64,000 nt of DNA from Actinomadura luzonensis (GCF_022664455.2 NZ_JAKRKC020000002.1:1736001-1800000); one strand, 5' to 3'. Numbered from the stretch's first letter, positions 27,468 to 36,752 are shown. Made by a program: numbers and translations. The notes: generated from the sequence alone by a model not told the origin.

Positions 27468-28495
27468 CGCCCGACGTACGCGACCGGGCGGGCCGGCCGC
27501 CCCGGGCGGGTAGCGGCGCCGGCTGCGGCATCCCCGAGGGCACCTGGAACCGGGCCCTGCGGCTGATCGGCGAGGCCGACGAGGTCGCGCTGGCCTGTCA
27601 CGTCTCGCCCGACGGCGACGCGCTCGGCTCCATGCTGGCGGTGGCGTTCACGCTGCGTTCGATGGGCAAGCGGGTGACGGCCTCCTTCGGCGACCGGCAC
27701 TTCGCGGTGCCGCGCCTGCTGCGGTTCCTGCCGGGGCAGGAGATGCTGGTGCCGCCGGAGGAGTTCCCGGCCGCGCCCGGCCTGATGATCACCTTCGACT
27801 CGTCGACGTTCGAGCGGCTGGGGCTGCTCAGCGACAACGCCGCGCGGGCCGGCGAGGTGATCGTGGTCGACCATCACCCGTCGGGCGCGGGGTTCGGCAC
27901 GCTGGGGCTGATCGACGCGCACGCCGCGGCCACGGCGATGCTGGCCGAGCAGCTCATCTACCGGCTCGGCGGGCGTCTCGACCGCGACATCGCCCTGTGC
28001 CTGTACGCCGGTCTGGTCACCGACACCGGCTCGTTCCGCTACTCCTCGACCACCCCGGCCGTGCACCAGATGGCGGCCCGGCTGGTGGCGACGGGGCTGC
28101 GCACCGACGAGATCGCCCGCGAGCTGTGGGACCGCTCGCCGTTCGGCTACCTCAAGGTGCTGGCGGCCGCTCTGGAGCGGGTGACGCTGGAGGACGGCCT
28201 GGTCTGGACGTACGTGACGCGGGTGGACCGGGCCGCGCACGGGCTGCCGTACGCGGAGATCGAGGGCATCATCGACGTCGTGCGCCGCACCGACGAGGCC
28301 GAGGTGGCGGTCGTGCTCAAGGAGGACGACGAGGGCTCCTGGCAGGTGTCCACCAGGTCCAAGGGCGCCGTCGACGTGGGCGCGGCGTGCGCCGCGCTGG
28401 GCGGCGGCGGCCATCACAACGCGGCCGGCTACACCTCGCACGGCACCGTCGAGGACACCATGGCCGCGCTCAGGCGAGAGCTGGGGAAGGCGTAG
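27464..28495 (+). CDS. DHH/DHHA1 phosphoesterase (NrnA-like nanoRNase/pAp phosphatase)
   Basis: 343 residues. The DHH domain has HVSPDGDALGSMLAVA, TFDSS, VDHHPSG and LYAGLVTDTGSFRYSSTTPAVH. The DHHA1 domain ends with GGGGHHNAAGY. Homologues such as Rv2837c degrade c-di-AMP intermediates, short oligonucleotides and pAp. GTG 27464 overlaps the rbfA stop. The order rbfA-DHH-truB is conserved. Confidence 0.93.
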   Translation: MTPDVRDRAGRPPRAGSGAGCGIPEGTWNRALRLIGEADEVALACHVSPDGDALGSMLAVAFTLRSMGKRVTASFGDRHFAVPRLLRFLPGQEMLVPPEEFPAAPGLMITFDSSTFERLGLLSDNAARAGEVIVVDHHPSGAGFGTLGLIDAHAAATAMLAEQLIYRLGGRLDRDIALCLYAGLVTDTGSFRYSSTTPAVHQMAARLVATGLRTDEIARELWDRSPFGYLKVLAAALERVTLEDGLVWTYVTRVDRAAHGLPYAEIEGIIDVVRRTDEAEVAVVLKEDDEGSWQVSTRSKGAVDVGAACAALGGGGHHNAAGYTSHGTVEDTMAALRRELGKA

Positions 28496-29389
28496 ATGGC
28501 CGAGAGCGGTCTGATCATCGTCGACAAGCCGGGCGAGTGGACCTCCCACGACGTGGTGGCCAGGATGCGGCGCCTGGCGGGCACCCGCCGGGTGGGGCAC
28601 GCGGGCACGCTCGACCCGATGGCGACGGGCGTGCTGGTGGTCGGCGTGGAGAAGGCGACCAGGCTGCTCGGCCACCTGACGCTGACCGAGAAGGTGTACG
28701 AGGCGACGATCCGGCTCGGCGTCACGACCAACACCGACGACGCCGAGGGCGAGGTCACCGCCGTCGCGTCGGCGGCCGGCGTGACGCCCGAGGGGATCGG
28801 CAAGGGCGTCGAGGCGCTGACCGGCGCCATCATGCAGGTGCCGCCGCAGGTCAGCGCCATCAAGGTCAACGGGCAGCGGGCGTACAAGAAGGCCCGCGCG
28901 GGCGAGGAGGTCGAGCTGGCCGCCCGGCCCGTGACGGTGCGCGCGTTCGACGTGCTCGACGTGCGCCCAGCGGGCGATGGGGCGGGCGGCGGGGCGGGCG
29001 ACGTGATCGACGTGGACGCGGTCGTCACCTGCTCCAGCGGCACCTACATCCGTTCGCTGGCCCGCGACCTCGGCGCCGCGCTCGGCGTCGGCGGCCACCT
29101 GACGCGGCTGCGCCGCACCCGCGTCGGCCCGTACGACCTGTCGCAGGCGAGGACGCTCGACCAGCTCGCCGAGGAGTGCGTGATCCTGCCGATCGGCGAG
29201 GCGGTGGCGGCGGCCTTCCCGCGCCGCGACGTCACCGCCGAGGAGGCCAGGATCATCGGCCACGGCGGCCGGCTGCCCGCGGCGGGGCTGGGCCAGGGCC
29301 CGATCGGCGTGTTCGGCCCGGACGGCGCCCTGCTGGCGCTGGTGGAGGAGCAGGGCCGCACCGCGCGGCCCCTCGCGGTGTTCGTCTAG
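28496..29389 (+). CDS. truB: tRNA pseudouridine(55) synthase
   Basis: 297 residues. GLIIVDKPGEWTSHDVVARMRRL, the catalytic Asp in VGHAGTLDPMATG, LTLTEKVYEATIRLGVTTNTDDAEG, CSSGTYIRSLARDLG and a C-terminal PUA-like part. It makes the T-loop pseudouridine of tRNA. The start follows the preceding stop directly (TAGATG). The stop overlaps the convergent methyltransferase gene by 4 bp. Confidence 0.97.
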   Translation: MAESGLIIVDKPGEWTSHDVVARMRRLAGTRRVGHAGTLDPMATGVLVVGVEKATRLLGHLTLTEKVYEATIRLGVTTNTDDAEGEVTAVASAAGVTPEGIGKGVEALTGAIMQVPPQVSAIKVNGQRAYKKARAGEEVELAARPVTVRAFDVLDVRPAGDGAGGGAGDVIDVDAVVTCSSGTYIRSLARDLGAALGVGGHLTRLRRTRVGPYDLSQARTLDQLAEECVILPIGEAVAAAFPRRDVTAEEARIIGHGGRLPAAGLGQGPIGVFGPDGALLALVEEQGRTARPLAVFV

Positions 29390-30417
29390 GCGGGCTTCGC
29401 GGCCACGATCACGTCGCGGACGATCGCCTGGTCCACCCAGTGCTCGAAGTCGGGGTAGTCCATGACCTCCAGCCCGGCGGCGGTGAGGACGGCGGCCAGC
29501 TCTTCGCTCTTGCCGCCGTAGGTGTTCCAGGCGATGCCCATGGCTCCGCCCGGTCTCAGCAGCTCCGCCCACCCCGGCACCGCGCGGCGCAGCAGCTCCA
29601 GCGGGCTGCGCGACAGCCCCGAGCCGCCCTTGCTGCCGTGCTGGACGCCGTAGGGCGCGTCGGTGACCACCAGGTCGAACGAGCGCGGCTTGAAGAACTC
29701 CCTGCTGCGCAGCGTGTCGGCGTTGACCACGGTGAGGTGCTGCACGTCGCCCGCCTTGACGGCCTCCTTCGACAGCCCGAACGTGACGTTGAGCCGCCGC
29801 CCGGCCAGCGCCCGCTCGCGCCGCACCGGCACGATCTCGGCGGTGTGCTTGAGCCGCTTGTTGCGCAGCCAGGTCTTGACGAAGCCGGTGTAGGCCTCGA
29901 AGTCCTTGCCGTCCACGTCGAGGCCGTAGGCGTCGTAGCCGTACATGAGGGCCTGGTTGAGCGTGGTGCCGCGGCCGCACAGCGGGTCGAAGACGGAAAG
30001 GCGCTCGCCGAGGCCCTTGCCGGAGGCCAGCGCGGTGACGTTGAGCAGCAGCTTGGTGAAGTGCTCGTTGGTCTTGCCGGCGTACTTCTGGATGGTGATG
30101 AGGTCGCTGCTGAGCCGGTCGAGCGGCCGCACGGGCAGCGGGCGCAGCAGCTCGCCCTGGTCGTCGCCCGTCACCTCGAACAGCGCGTAGACCGACGACA
30201 GGTTGGACAGCAGCGCGACGTCCGCCGGCTCCAGCGGCGCGGCCGTCTCGAACGTCACGTAGGGCACCCCGCCGAACGTGCTCTCCGCGCTCTCCGCGAC
30301 CTCGGCCCGCAGCCCCCGCGCGCTGAAGACGGCCAGCTCGGCGCGGGTCAGCCGTACCGCGGCCTCGGCGTAGACGCGGTTGAAGGCAGGCAGGATCAGG
30401 AGCGCGTATCGAGGCAT
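29386..30417 (-). CDS. TRM11/Trm-G10-like SAM-dependent methyltransferase
   Basis: 343 residues. The C-terminal Rossmann methyltransferase has VFDPLCGRGTTLNQALMYGYDAYGLDVDGKDFEAY (SAM motif I) and the catalytic loop VTDAPYG (D-A-P-Y in place of DPPY). KGGSGLSRSPLELLRRAVPGWAELLRPGGAMGI follows. The N-terminal ~130 residues may bind RNA. tRNA m2G10 methylation is the closest known role, but DNA/RNA specificity cannot be decided from sequence. ATG 30417 begins MPRYALLILPAFNRVYAEAA. The much longer open frame upstream is an antisense artefact over ribF. Confidence 0.85.
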   Translation of the reverse strand: MPRYALLILPAFNRVYAEAAVRLTRAELAVFSARGLRAEVAESAESTFGGVPYVTFETAAPLEPADVALLSNLSSVYALFEVTGDDQGELLRPLPVRPLDRLSSDLITIQKYAGKTNEHFTKLLLNVTALASGKGLGERLSVFDPLCGRGTTLNQALMYGYDAYGLDVDGKDFEAYTGFVKTWLRNKRLKHTAEIVPVRRERALAGRRLNVTFGLSKEAVKAGDVQHLTVVNADTLRSREFFKPRSFDLVVTDAPYGVQHGSKGGSGLSRSPLELLRRAVPGWAELLRPGGAMGIAWNTYGGKSEELAAVLTAAGLEVMDYPDFEHWVDQAIVRDVIVAAKPA

Positions 30418-30498
30418 GATGGCCGAGTGTAGCCCCCTCGGTTGCGGGTCACGGCCAGGCGCGTGGCAGGCTTGTGTGGTTCGATCCGCGACGAGCGA

Positions 30499-31425
30499 AT
30501 GGGGTCCGGCGTGCAGGGTTCGGGTAGGTCTGTCGTCACCGTCGGCGTGTACGACGGGGTGCACCTCGGCCACCGGCGGGTCGTCGAGCGGGCCGTGGCC
30601 GTGGCGCGCGAGCGGGGGCTGCCGGTCGTCGCGGTGACCTTCGAGCCGCATCCCGACGAGGTCGTGCTCCCCGGGTCGCACCCGGCGCGGCTGACCGGCT
30701 CCCGGCGGCGGGCCGAGCTGCTGCGCGAGCTGGGCGTGGACGAGCTCGAGGTCGTGGAGTTCACGCTGGAGCTGTCGCGGACGAGCGCGGCCGAGTTCGC
30801 GCAGGCGGTGCTGGCCGAGCGGCTGCGGGCGGCGGCGGTGGTCGTGGGGGAGGGGTTCGCGTTCGGGCGGGGCGCGAGCGGTGATGTCGAGACTTTGCGG
30901 ACGCTGGGCGACAAGTACGACTTCACGGTGGAGGCCGTGCCGCCCGTGGCGGGCGTCTCCTCGACCGTCGTCCGCGAGCGCATCGCCGCCGGCGACGTCG
31001 AGGGAGCGGCGGCGGCGCTCGGCCGCCCCCACCGCGTCGAGGGCGTGGTCGTGCGCGGCTACCAGCGGGGGCGCCAGCTCGGCTTCCCCACGGCGAACGT
31101 CGAGACGCCGCCGCACACCGCGATCCCGGCCGACGGCGTCTACGCCGGCTGGCTGCAGTGCGTGCCGGTCGCCAACCTGCCCGCCGTCTACCCCGGCGAG
31201 CGCTGGCCGGCGGCGATCTCGGTCGGCACCAACCCGACGTTCGAGGGGGTGCCGCGCACGGTGGAGGCGTACGCGCTGGACCGCGACGACCTGGAGCTGT
31301 ACGGCGCGCACGTGGCGGTCGACTTCGCCGCCCGGCTGCGCGGCAACACCCGCTTCGAGTCGATCGAGGCGCTGATCGCCCAGATCCACGCCGACGTCGA
31401 CGCCACCCGCCGCCTGACGCGCTGA
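30499..31425 (+). CDS. ribF: Bifunctional riboflavin kinase/FMN adenylyltransferase
   Basis: 308 residues. The N-terminal adenylyltransferase has VTVGVYDGVHLGHRRVVERA and VTFEPHPDEVV, then GEGFAFGRGASGDVETL and VSSTVVRERIAAGDV. The flavokinase domain has GRQLGFPTANVE, IPADGVYAGW and SVGTNPTFEG, ending RLRGNTRFESIEALIAQIHADV. It makes FMN and FAD. ATG 30499 and GTG 30511 are both possible starts. It fits the conserved truB-ribF-rpsO neighbourhood. Confidence 0.95.
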   Translation: MGSGVQGSGRSVVTVGVYDGVHLGHRRVVERAVAVARERGLPVVAVTFEPHPDEVVLPGSHPARLTGSRRRAELLRELGVDELEVVEFTLELSRTSAAEFAQAVLAERLRAAAVVVGEGFAFGRGASGDVETLRTLGDKYDFTVEAVPPVAGVSSTVVRERIAAGDVEGAAAALGRPHRVEGVVVRGYQRGRQLGFPTANVETPPHTAIPADGVYAGWLQCVPVANLPAVYPGERWPAAISVGTNPTFEGVPRTVEAYALDRDDLELYGAHVAVDFAARLRGNTRFESIEALIAQIHADVDATRRLTR

Positions 31426-31512
31426 CCCGCCGGCCCCGGCCCCTGGCGCCCCTGGCGCGCTGACTTGCCGACCCGCCCGGCGCGGCGAGCCCGAGCACGC
31501 GGTGCGGGATGG

Positions 31513-31518
31513 TAGTCT
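31513..31518 (+). promoter_or_regulatory. Possible -10 box of rpsO
   Basis: TAGTCT lies in the 222-bp ribF-rpsO gap, leaving a leader of about 125 bases before rpsO. I see no convincing -35 box, and nothing else in the gap. Confidence 0.35.
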
Positions 31519-31648
31519 TGCATGTCGGCTCTGTGACGGCGGCGCTTCCGCGTCCGCCCGGTCGGCCTTCCCCGCGGCGACTGTAGGCACGCACGGTCGT
31601 TCGCGCTTCTGTCACATTCGCGCGTGCCCGTAGATCGATAGGAGAGCC

Positions 31649-31918
31649 GTGTCCCTCGACACCGCTGCCAAGAAGACCATCATCAGCGAGTACGCGACCG
31701 GCGAGGGCGACACCGGTTCGCCCGAGGTGCAGATCGCGCTGCTGAGCAAGCGCATCAGCGAGCTGACCGAGCACCTCAAGACGCACAAGCACGACCACCA
31801 CAGCCGTCGTGGCCTGCTGCTGCTCGTGGGTCGCCGGCGCCGCCTGCTGAAGTACCTGCAGAAGGTCGACATCCAGCGTTACCGTACGCTCATCGAGCGC
31901 CTCGGTCTGCGCCGATAA
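31649..31918 (+). CDS. rpsO: 30S ribosomal protein S15
   Basis: 89 residues, full length: SLDTAAKKTIISEYATGEGDTGSPEVQIALLSKRISELTEHLKTHKHDHHSRRGLLLLVGRRRRLLKYLQKVDIQRYRTLIERLGLRR in outline, with the diagnostic GDTGSPEVQIA and DHHSRRGLL motifs that contact 16S rRNA. GTG 31649 is preceded by AGGAGAGCC. A classical hairpin follows. Confidence 0.98.
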   Translation: MSLDTAAKKTIISEYATGEGDTGSPEVQIALLSKRISELTEHLKTHKHDHHSRRGLLLLVGRRRRLLKYLQKVDIQRYRTLIERLGLRR

Positions 31919-31921
31919 CAT

Positions 31922-31954
31922 GGGAAGGGAGCGGCGCGTGCCGCTCCCTTCTTC
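31922..31954 (+). terminator. rpsO terminator
   Basis: A perfect 11-bp stem (31925-31935 with 31940-31950), GCGT loop, followed by CTTC. Confidence 0.8.
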
Positions 31955-32085
31955 ATATGGGTAGAGCAACACCGTGAGGCGCGTGGCGAGGTTGGAATCA
32001 GCCCCGCGCCTGACGTACAACTGAAGATCCGAGACACACAGCCCCCGCGTCCGCTCAGCACCATGCGACCCGCGACGCCTGCGGG

Positions 32086-32165
32086 CCGGTCCTCGGTAGT
32101 GGCTTCCGGTAAGACCAACGTGACCGGGCGCTTCGATCGAAGACCGGCGCTGCACCTAACGAGGG
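32086..32165 (+). ncRNA. Actino-pnp leader RNA motif
   Basis: In the pnp 5' leader, CCGGTCCTCG (32086-32095) pairs with CGAAGACCGG (32138-32147) with one mismatch. The segment between contains GGTAGTGGCTTCCGGTAAGACC and TTCGATCGAAG, as I recall for the Actino-pnp motif of actinobacterial pnp leaders. It is presumed to control pnp expression, probably through PNPase itself. The 3' boundary is approximate. Confidence 0.7.
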
Positions 32166-32212
32166 TGCCGGTGAGAAAAGGGCGCGGGAGACCGACCACA
32201 AGGAGGTCCCCC

Positions 32213-34558
32213 GTGGAGGGTGTCCACACCGCTGAAGCCGTCATAGACAACGGCTCTTTCGGCACGCGCACGATCCGGTTCGAGACCGGGCGCCTCGCGC
32301 GTCAGGCGGCCGGCTCCGCCGTCGCCTATCTCGACAACGAGACCATGGTCCTGTCGGCCACCACGGCCTCGAAGACCCCCAAGGAGCAGTTCGACTTCTT
32401 CCCCCTGACGGTGGACGTCGAGGAGCGCATGTACGCCGCGGGCCGCATCCCCGGCTCGTTCTTCCGCCGTGAGGGCCGTCCCTCCGAGGACGCCATCCTC
32501 ACCTGCCGCCTGATCGACCGCCCGCTGCGCCCGTCGTTCGTCAAGGGCCTGCGCAACGAGGTGCAGGTCGTCGCCACCATCATGGCGCTGCACCCCGACC
32601 ACCTCTACGACGTCGTCGCCATCAACGCCGCGTCGCTGTCCACCCAGCTCGCCGGGCTGCCCTTCTCCGGCCCGATCGGCGGCGTGCGCGTCGCGCTGAT
32701 CGACGGCCAGTGGGTGGCCTTCCCGACCCACCCCGAGCTGGAGCGGGCCACGTTCGACATGGTCGTGGCCGGCCGGGTGCTGGCCGACGGCGACGTCGCC
32801 ATCATGATGGTCGAGGCCGAGTCCACCAAGGACACCCTGAAGCTGGTCGCCGAGGGCGCGGTCGCCCCCACCGAGGAGGCCGTGGCGCAGGGCCTTGAGG
32901 CCGCCAAGCCGTTCATCAAGGTGCTGTGCGAGGCGCAGCAGCGCATCGCGCAGGTCGCGGCCAAGGAGACGGCCGAGTACCCGGTGTTCCTCGACTACCA
33001 GGAGGACACCTACAACGCGGTCGAGGCCGCGATCAAGACCGAGCTGGCCGCCGCGCTCACCATCGCCGGCAAGCAGGAGCGCGAGAACGAGCTCGACAAG
33101 GTCAAGGCGCTCGCGGCGGAGAAGCTGCTGCCCGAGTTCGAGGGCCGCGAGAAGGAGATCAGCGCCGCCTTCCGCGCCGTGATGAAGAAGCTCATGCGCG
33201 CCCGGGTCGTCAACGAGGGCGTGCGCATCGACGGCCGCGGCACCAAGGACATCCGTGAGCTGTCGGCCGAGGTCCACGTGGTGCCGCGGGTGCACGGCTC
33301 GGCGCTGTTCGAGCGGGGCGAGACCCAGATCATGGGCATCACCACCCTCAACATGCTGCGCATGGAGCAGGTCATCGACACGCTCAACCCCGACCGCACC
33401 AAGCGCTACATGCACAACTACAACTTCCCGCCGTACTCCACCGGCGAGACCGGCCGCGTGGGCTCGCCCAAGCGGCGCGAGATCGGCCACGGCGCGCTGG
33501 CCGAGCGGGCGCTGATCCCCGTGCTGCCCACGCGCGAGGAGTTCCCGTACGCCATCCGCCAGGTCTCCGAGGCGCTCGGCTCCAACGGCTCCACCTCGAT
33601 GGGCTCGGTCTGCGCCTCCACCATGGCGCTGCTGGACGCCGGCGTGCCGCTCAAGGAGATGGTCGCGGGCATCGCGATGGGCCTGATCGGCGAGGGCGAC
33701 GCCTACGTCACGCTCACCGACATCCTGGGCGCCGAGGACGCCATGGGCGACATGGACTTCAAGGTCGCCGGCACCCGCGACGTCATCACCGCCCTGCAGC
33801 TCGACACCAAGCTCGACGGCATCCCCGCCAGCGTGCTGGCCGCCGCGCTCAAGCAGGCCAAGGGCGCCCGCCTGGCGATCCTCGACGTCATGCAGGAGGC
33901 CATCGACCGCCCGGCGGAGATGAACCCGACCGCGCCGCGGATCATCACGATCAAGGTCCCGGTCGACAAGATCGGCGAGGTCATCGGCCCGAAGGGCAAG
34001 ATGATCAACCAGATCCAGGACGACACGGGCGCCGAGATCACCATCGAGGACGACGGCACGATCTACATCGGCGCCACCGACGGCCCGGCCGCCGAGGCCG
34101 CCCGGTCGGCGATCAACGCCATCGCCAACCCGCACATGCCGGAGGTCGGCGAGCGCTACCTGGGCACGGTCGTCAAGATCGCCGCCTTCGGCGCGTTCGT
34201 CTCGCTGATGCCCGGCAAGGACGGCCTGCTGCACGTCTCGCAGATCCGCAAGCTGCACGGCGGCAAGCGCATCGAGAACGTCGAGGACGTCATGAGCGTC
34301 GGCGAGAAGATCCAGGTCGAGATCGCCGAGATCGACGGCCGGGGCAAGCTCTCCCTGGTGCCGGTCGAGGTCATCGAGAAGGAGGCCGCCGAGCGCGAGG
34401 CCAAGGGCGCCGCGGACGGCGACGAGGGCGACGGCGAGGCCCCGCAGGCCGCCGAGTCCGCGCCGGCCGACGACCGCTCGGAGCGCCCGCGCCGCACCCG
34501 CACCCGCGTGCGCACCCGCGGCACCGGCAACGGCGAGGGGGACGACCGGAACTCGTGA
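32213..34558 (+). CDS. pnp: Polyribonucleotide nucleotidyltransferase
   Basis: 781 residues. Two RNase PH domains (first: AEAVIDNGSFGTRTIRFETGRLARQA; second: RIDGRGTKDIRELSAEVHVVPRVHGSALFERGETQ), a helical linker, then KH (VIGPKGKMINQIQDDTGAEITIEDDG) and S1 (LGTVVKIAAFGAFVSLMPGKDGLLHVSQI), with an Arg-rich tail. It degrades and tails RNA using phosphate. GTG 32213 has AGGAGG upstream. The longer frame from 32063 runs through the leader RNA and is not coding. The stop overlaps the M16 protease start. Confidence 0.98.
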   Translation: MEGVHTAEAVIDNGSFGTRTIRFETGRLARQAAGSAVAYLDNETMVLSATTASKTPKEQFDFFPLTVDVEERMYAAGRIPGSFFRREGRPSEDAILTCRLIDRPLRPSFVKGLRNEVQVVATIMALHPDHLYDVVAINAASLSTQLAGLPFSGPIGGVRVALIDGQWVAFPTHPELERATFDMVVAGRVLADGDVAIMMVEAESTKDTLKLVAEGAVAPTEEAVAQGLEAAKPFIKVLCEAQQRIAQVAAKETAEYPVFLDYQEDTYNAVEAAIKTELAAALTIAGKQERENELDKVKALAAEKLLPEFEGREKEISAAFRAVMKKLMRARVVNEGVRIDGRGTKDIRELSAEVHVVPRVHGSALFERGETQIMGITTLNMLRMEQVIDTLNPDRTKRYMHNYNFPPYSTGETGRVGSPKRREIGHGALAERALIPVLPTREEFPYAIRQVSEALGSNGSTSMGSVCASTMALLDAGVPLKEMVAGIAMGLIGEGDAYVTLTDILGAEDAMGDMDFKVAGTRDVITALQLDTKLDGIPASVLAAALKQAKGARLAILDVMQEAIDRPAEMNPTAPRIITIKVPVDKIGEVIGPKGKMINQIQDDTGAEITIEDDGTIYIGATDGPAAEAARSAINAIANPHMPEVGERYLGTVVKIAAFGAFVSLMPGKDGLLHVSQIRKLHGGKRIENVEDVMSVGEKIQVEIAEIDGRGKLSLVPVEVIEKEAAEREAKGAADGDEGDGEAPQAAESAPADDRSERPRRTRTRVRTRGTGNGEGDDRNS

Positions 34559-35865
34559 AAACCACCACGCTGCACCCCGGCAAGGACGGAGCCGGGGAAG
34601 TCAAGCGCACCGTCCTCCCCGGTGGGCTGCGTGTGGTGACCGAGACCATGCCGACCGTGCGGAGCGTCGCGGTCGGCATGTGGGTCGGCATCGGCTCGCG
34701 TGACGAGGCCCCCGAGCACATGGGGGCCACCCATTTCCTCGAACACCTGCTGTTCAAGGGCACGCCGACGCGCGACGCGATGGAGATCTCCGCCTCCATC
34801 GAGGGCATCGGCGGTGAGATCAACGCCTTCACCGCCAAGGAGTACACCTGCTACTACGCGCGGGTGCTCGACGAGGACCTGCCGGTCGCGGTGGACGTCC
34901 TCGCCGACGTGGTGACCAGCTCGCTGGTGACCGAGGACGACGTGGAGTCGGAGCGCGGCGTGATCCTGGAGGAGATCGCCATGCACGACGACGACCCGTC
35001 GGACGTGGTGCACGAGCAGTTCGCCGCCGAGCTGTACGGTGACTCGCCGATCGGCCGGCCCATCCTGGGCACGGTCGAGTCGATCCACGCCCTCGGGCGC
35101 GAGCGGATCTCCGAGTACTACCACCGGTACTACCGGCCGCGCCGCACCGTGGTGTCGGTGGCGGGCAACGTCCGGCACGAGGACGTCGTCGAGCTGGTCG
35201 CGCGGGCCTACGAGCGGGCCGGCGCGCTGAGCGGCCCCGAGGAGTACGAGCCGCCGCGCACCAGCGGCCCCGGCGCGGCGCCGCGCTCCGGCGTGCGGGT
35301 GCTCGACCGGCCGACCGAGCAGGCCAACCTGGTGCTCGGCACGACCGGCCTGGCCCGCACCGACGACCGGCGGTTCGCGCTCGGCGTGCTCAACGCGGCG
35401 CTCGGCGGCGGCATGTCGTCGCGGCTGTTCCAGGAGATCAGGGAGAAGCGCGGGCTCGCGTACTCGGCCTACTCCTACACCTCCGCCTACGCCGACACCG
35501 GGCAGTTCGGCATCTACGTCGGCTGCCTGCCGTCCAAGATCGACGACGTGCTCAAGATCTGCCGCGACGAGGTGGCCCGGGTGATCGCCGAGGGGCTGAC
35601 CGAGGAGGAGATCGGGCGCGGCAAGGGCCAGATGCGCGGCGGCCTGGTGCTCGGGCTGGAGGACACCGGCTCGCGCATGTCCAGGATCGGCAAGAACGAG
35701 CTCGTCTACGAGGAGCTCATGTCGGTGGACGAGGTGCTGGCGCGCATCGAGGCGGTCACCCCGGAGGAGATCGGGGAGATCGCCAGGGACGTCCTGAACC
35801 GGCCGCTCACGCTCGCCGTGATCGGCCCGTACGGTGACAAGGACTTCTCGGACGCGATCCGCTGA
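34555..35865 (+). CDS. M16-family zinc metalloprotease (PepR-like)
   Basis: 436 residues. The inverted zinc motif HFLEH lies in EHMGATHFLEHLLFKGT, and the distal Glu is in ESERGVILEEIAMHDDDP. The C-terminal inactive half has the R/Y pair in REKRGLAYSAYSYTSAYADTGQFGIYVGC. It is a cytoplasmic processing peptidase adjacent to pnp in most actinobacteria. GTG 34555 overlaps the pnp stop (GTGA). Substrate unknown. Confidence 0.95.
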   Translation: MKTTTLHPGKDGAGEVKRTVLPGGLRVVTETMPTVRSVAVGMWVGIGSRDEAPEHMGATHFLEHLLFKGTPTRDAMEISASIEGIGGEINAFTAKEYTCYYARVLDEDLPVAVDVLADVVTSSLVTEDDVESERGVILEEIAMHDDDPSDVVHEQFAAELYGDSPIGRPILGTVESIHALGRERISEYYHRYYRPRRTVVSVAGNVRHEDVVELVARAYERAGALSGPEEYEPPRTSGPGAAPRSGVRVLDRPTEQANLVLGTTGLARTDDRRFALGVLNAALGGGMSSRLFQEIREKRGLAYSAYSYTSAYADTGQFGIYVGCLPSKIDDVLKICRDEVARVIAEGLTEEEIGRGKGQMRGGLVLGLEDTGSRMSRIGKNELVYEELMSVDEVLARIEAVTPEEIGEIARDVLNRPLTLAVIGPYGDKDFSDAIR

Positions 35866-35879
35866 CCACGGCTCCGCAG

Positions 35880-35914
35880 GAGGCCCGGTCGCCCACGCGG
35901 GGCGGCCGGGCCTC
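35880..35914 (+). terminator. Terminator after the M16 protease gene
   Basis: GAGGCCCGGTCGCC pairs with GGCGGCCGGGCCTC (one G-U pair), loop of seven. Confidence 0.75.
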
Positions 35915-35920
35915 TTGGGA

Positions 35921-35926
35921 TAGGGT
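35921..35926 (+). promoter_or_regulatory. -10 box of leaderless dapB
   Basis: TAGGGT ends six bases before GTG 35933 and there is no ribosome site, so the transcript probably begins at the start codon. Confidence 0.55.
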
Positions 35927-35932
35927 TGCCCT

Positions 35933-36670
35933 GTGATCAGGGTAGGTGTGCTGGGCGCGCGCGGGCGCGTGGGCGTCGAGGTGTGCAAGGCGGTCGAGGC
36001 GGCTCCCGACATGGAGCTGGCCGCGGCCCTCGACAAGGACGACCCCATCGAAGGGCTCAAGGGCGCGGAGGTGGTGGTCGACTTCACCCACCCCGACGTC
36101 GTCATGGGAAACCTGGAGTGGGCCATCTCCCACGGCATCCACCCGGTGGTGGGCACGACCGGCTTCGACGAGGCCCGGCTGACCACCGTGCGCGGCTGGC
36201 TGGCCGACAATCCCGGCACCCACTGCCTCATCGCCCCCAACTTCGGCATCGCCGCCGTGCTCATGATGCGCTTCGCGCAGCAGGCGGCCCGCTGGTTCGA
36301 GTCCGTCGAGATCGTCGAGCTGCACCACCCCAACAAGGCCGACGCGCCGTCCGGCACCGCCCGGCGCACCGCCGAGCTGGTGGCCGAGGCCCGCGCCAAG
36401 GCCGGGGCCGGCCCGATGCCCGACGCGACCAGCACCTCGCTCGACGGCGCCCGCGGGGCCGACGTCGCCGGCGTGCACGTGCACGCGGTGCGGCTGTCCG
36501 GCCTGATCGCGCACCAGGAGGTGCTGCTGGGCGGCGACGGCGAGATCCTGACGATCCGGCACGACACGATGAGCCGTTCGGCGTTCACGCCCGGCGTGCT
36601 GCTCGGCGTCCGCCGGGTGCGCGAGCTGCCCGGCCTCACCGTGGGCCTGGAGCCCCTGCTGGAGCTCTGA
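35933..36670 (+). CDS. dapB: 4-hydroxy-tetrahydrodipicolinate reductase
   Basis: 245 residues. The NAD(P)H loop is GVLGARGRVGVEVCKAVE, followed by VVVDFTHPDVVMGNL, GTTGFDE, APNFGIAAVLMMRFAQQAA and the catalytic ELHHPNKADAPSGTA. It catalyses a step of lysine/diaminopimelate synthesis. Probable leaderless start at GTG 35933. Intact. Confidence 0.97.
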   Translation: MIRVGVLGARGRVGVEVCKAVEAAPDMELAAALDKDDPIEGLKGAEVVVDFTHPDVVMGNLEWAISHGIHPVVGTTGFDEARLTTVRGWLADNPGTHCLIAPNFGIAAVLMMRFAQQAARWFESVEIVELHHPNKADAPSGTARRTAELVAEARAKAGAGPMPDATSTSLDGARGADVAGVHVHAVRLSGLIAHQEVLLGGDGEILTIRHDTMSRSAFTPGVLLGVRRVRELPGLTVGLEPLLEL

Positions 36671-36707
36671 CGCGACGGCTCCGACGCCGAAGGGGCCCCG
36701 AAGGCCG

Positions 36708-36752
36708 CACGACGTGCCCACCGGGTGCGGAGACACCGGTGGGCACGCCGTG
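36708..36752 (+). terminator. dapB terminator
   Basis: A 17-bp stem with one mismatch (36708-36724 with 36736-36752), loop of eleven. Confidence 0.75.

Noticed and set aside
27365..29980. Very long minus-strand open frame opposite rbfA-DHH-truB
   Set aside because: Antisense artefact of high GC: Arg/His/Gly-rich, no motifs, and the plus-strand genes are all recognised.
30472..30492. GGTTCGATCC resembling a tRNA T-loop upstream of ribF
   Set aside because: No acceptor, D or anticodon stems fit around it, and no CCA-proximal pairing.
32063..32212. N-terminal extension of PNPase
   Set aside because: It overlaps the leader RNA, while AGGAGG and the conserved N-terminus point to GTG 32213.
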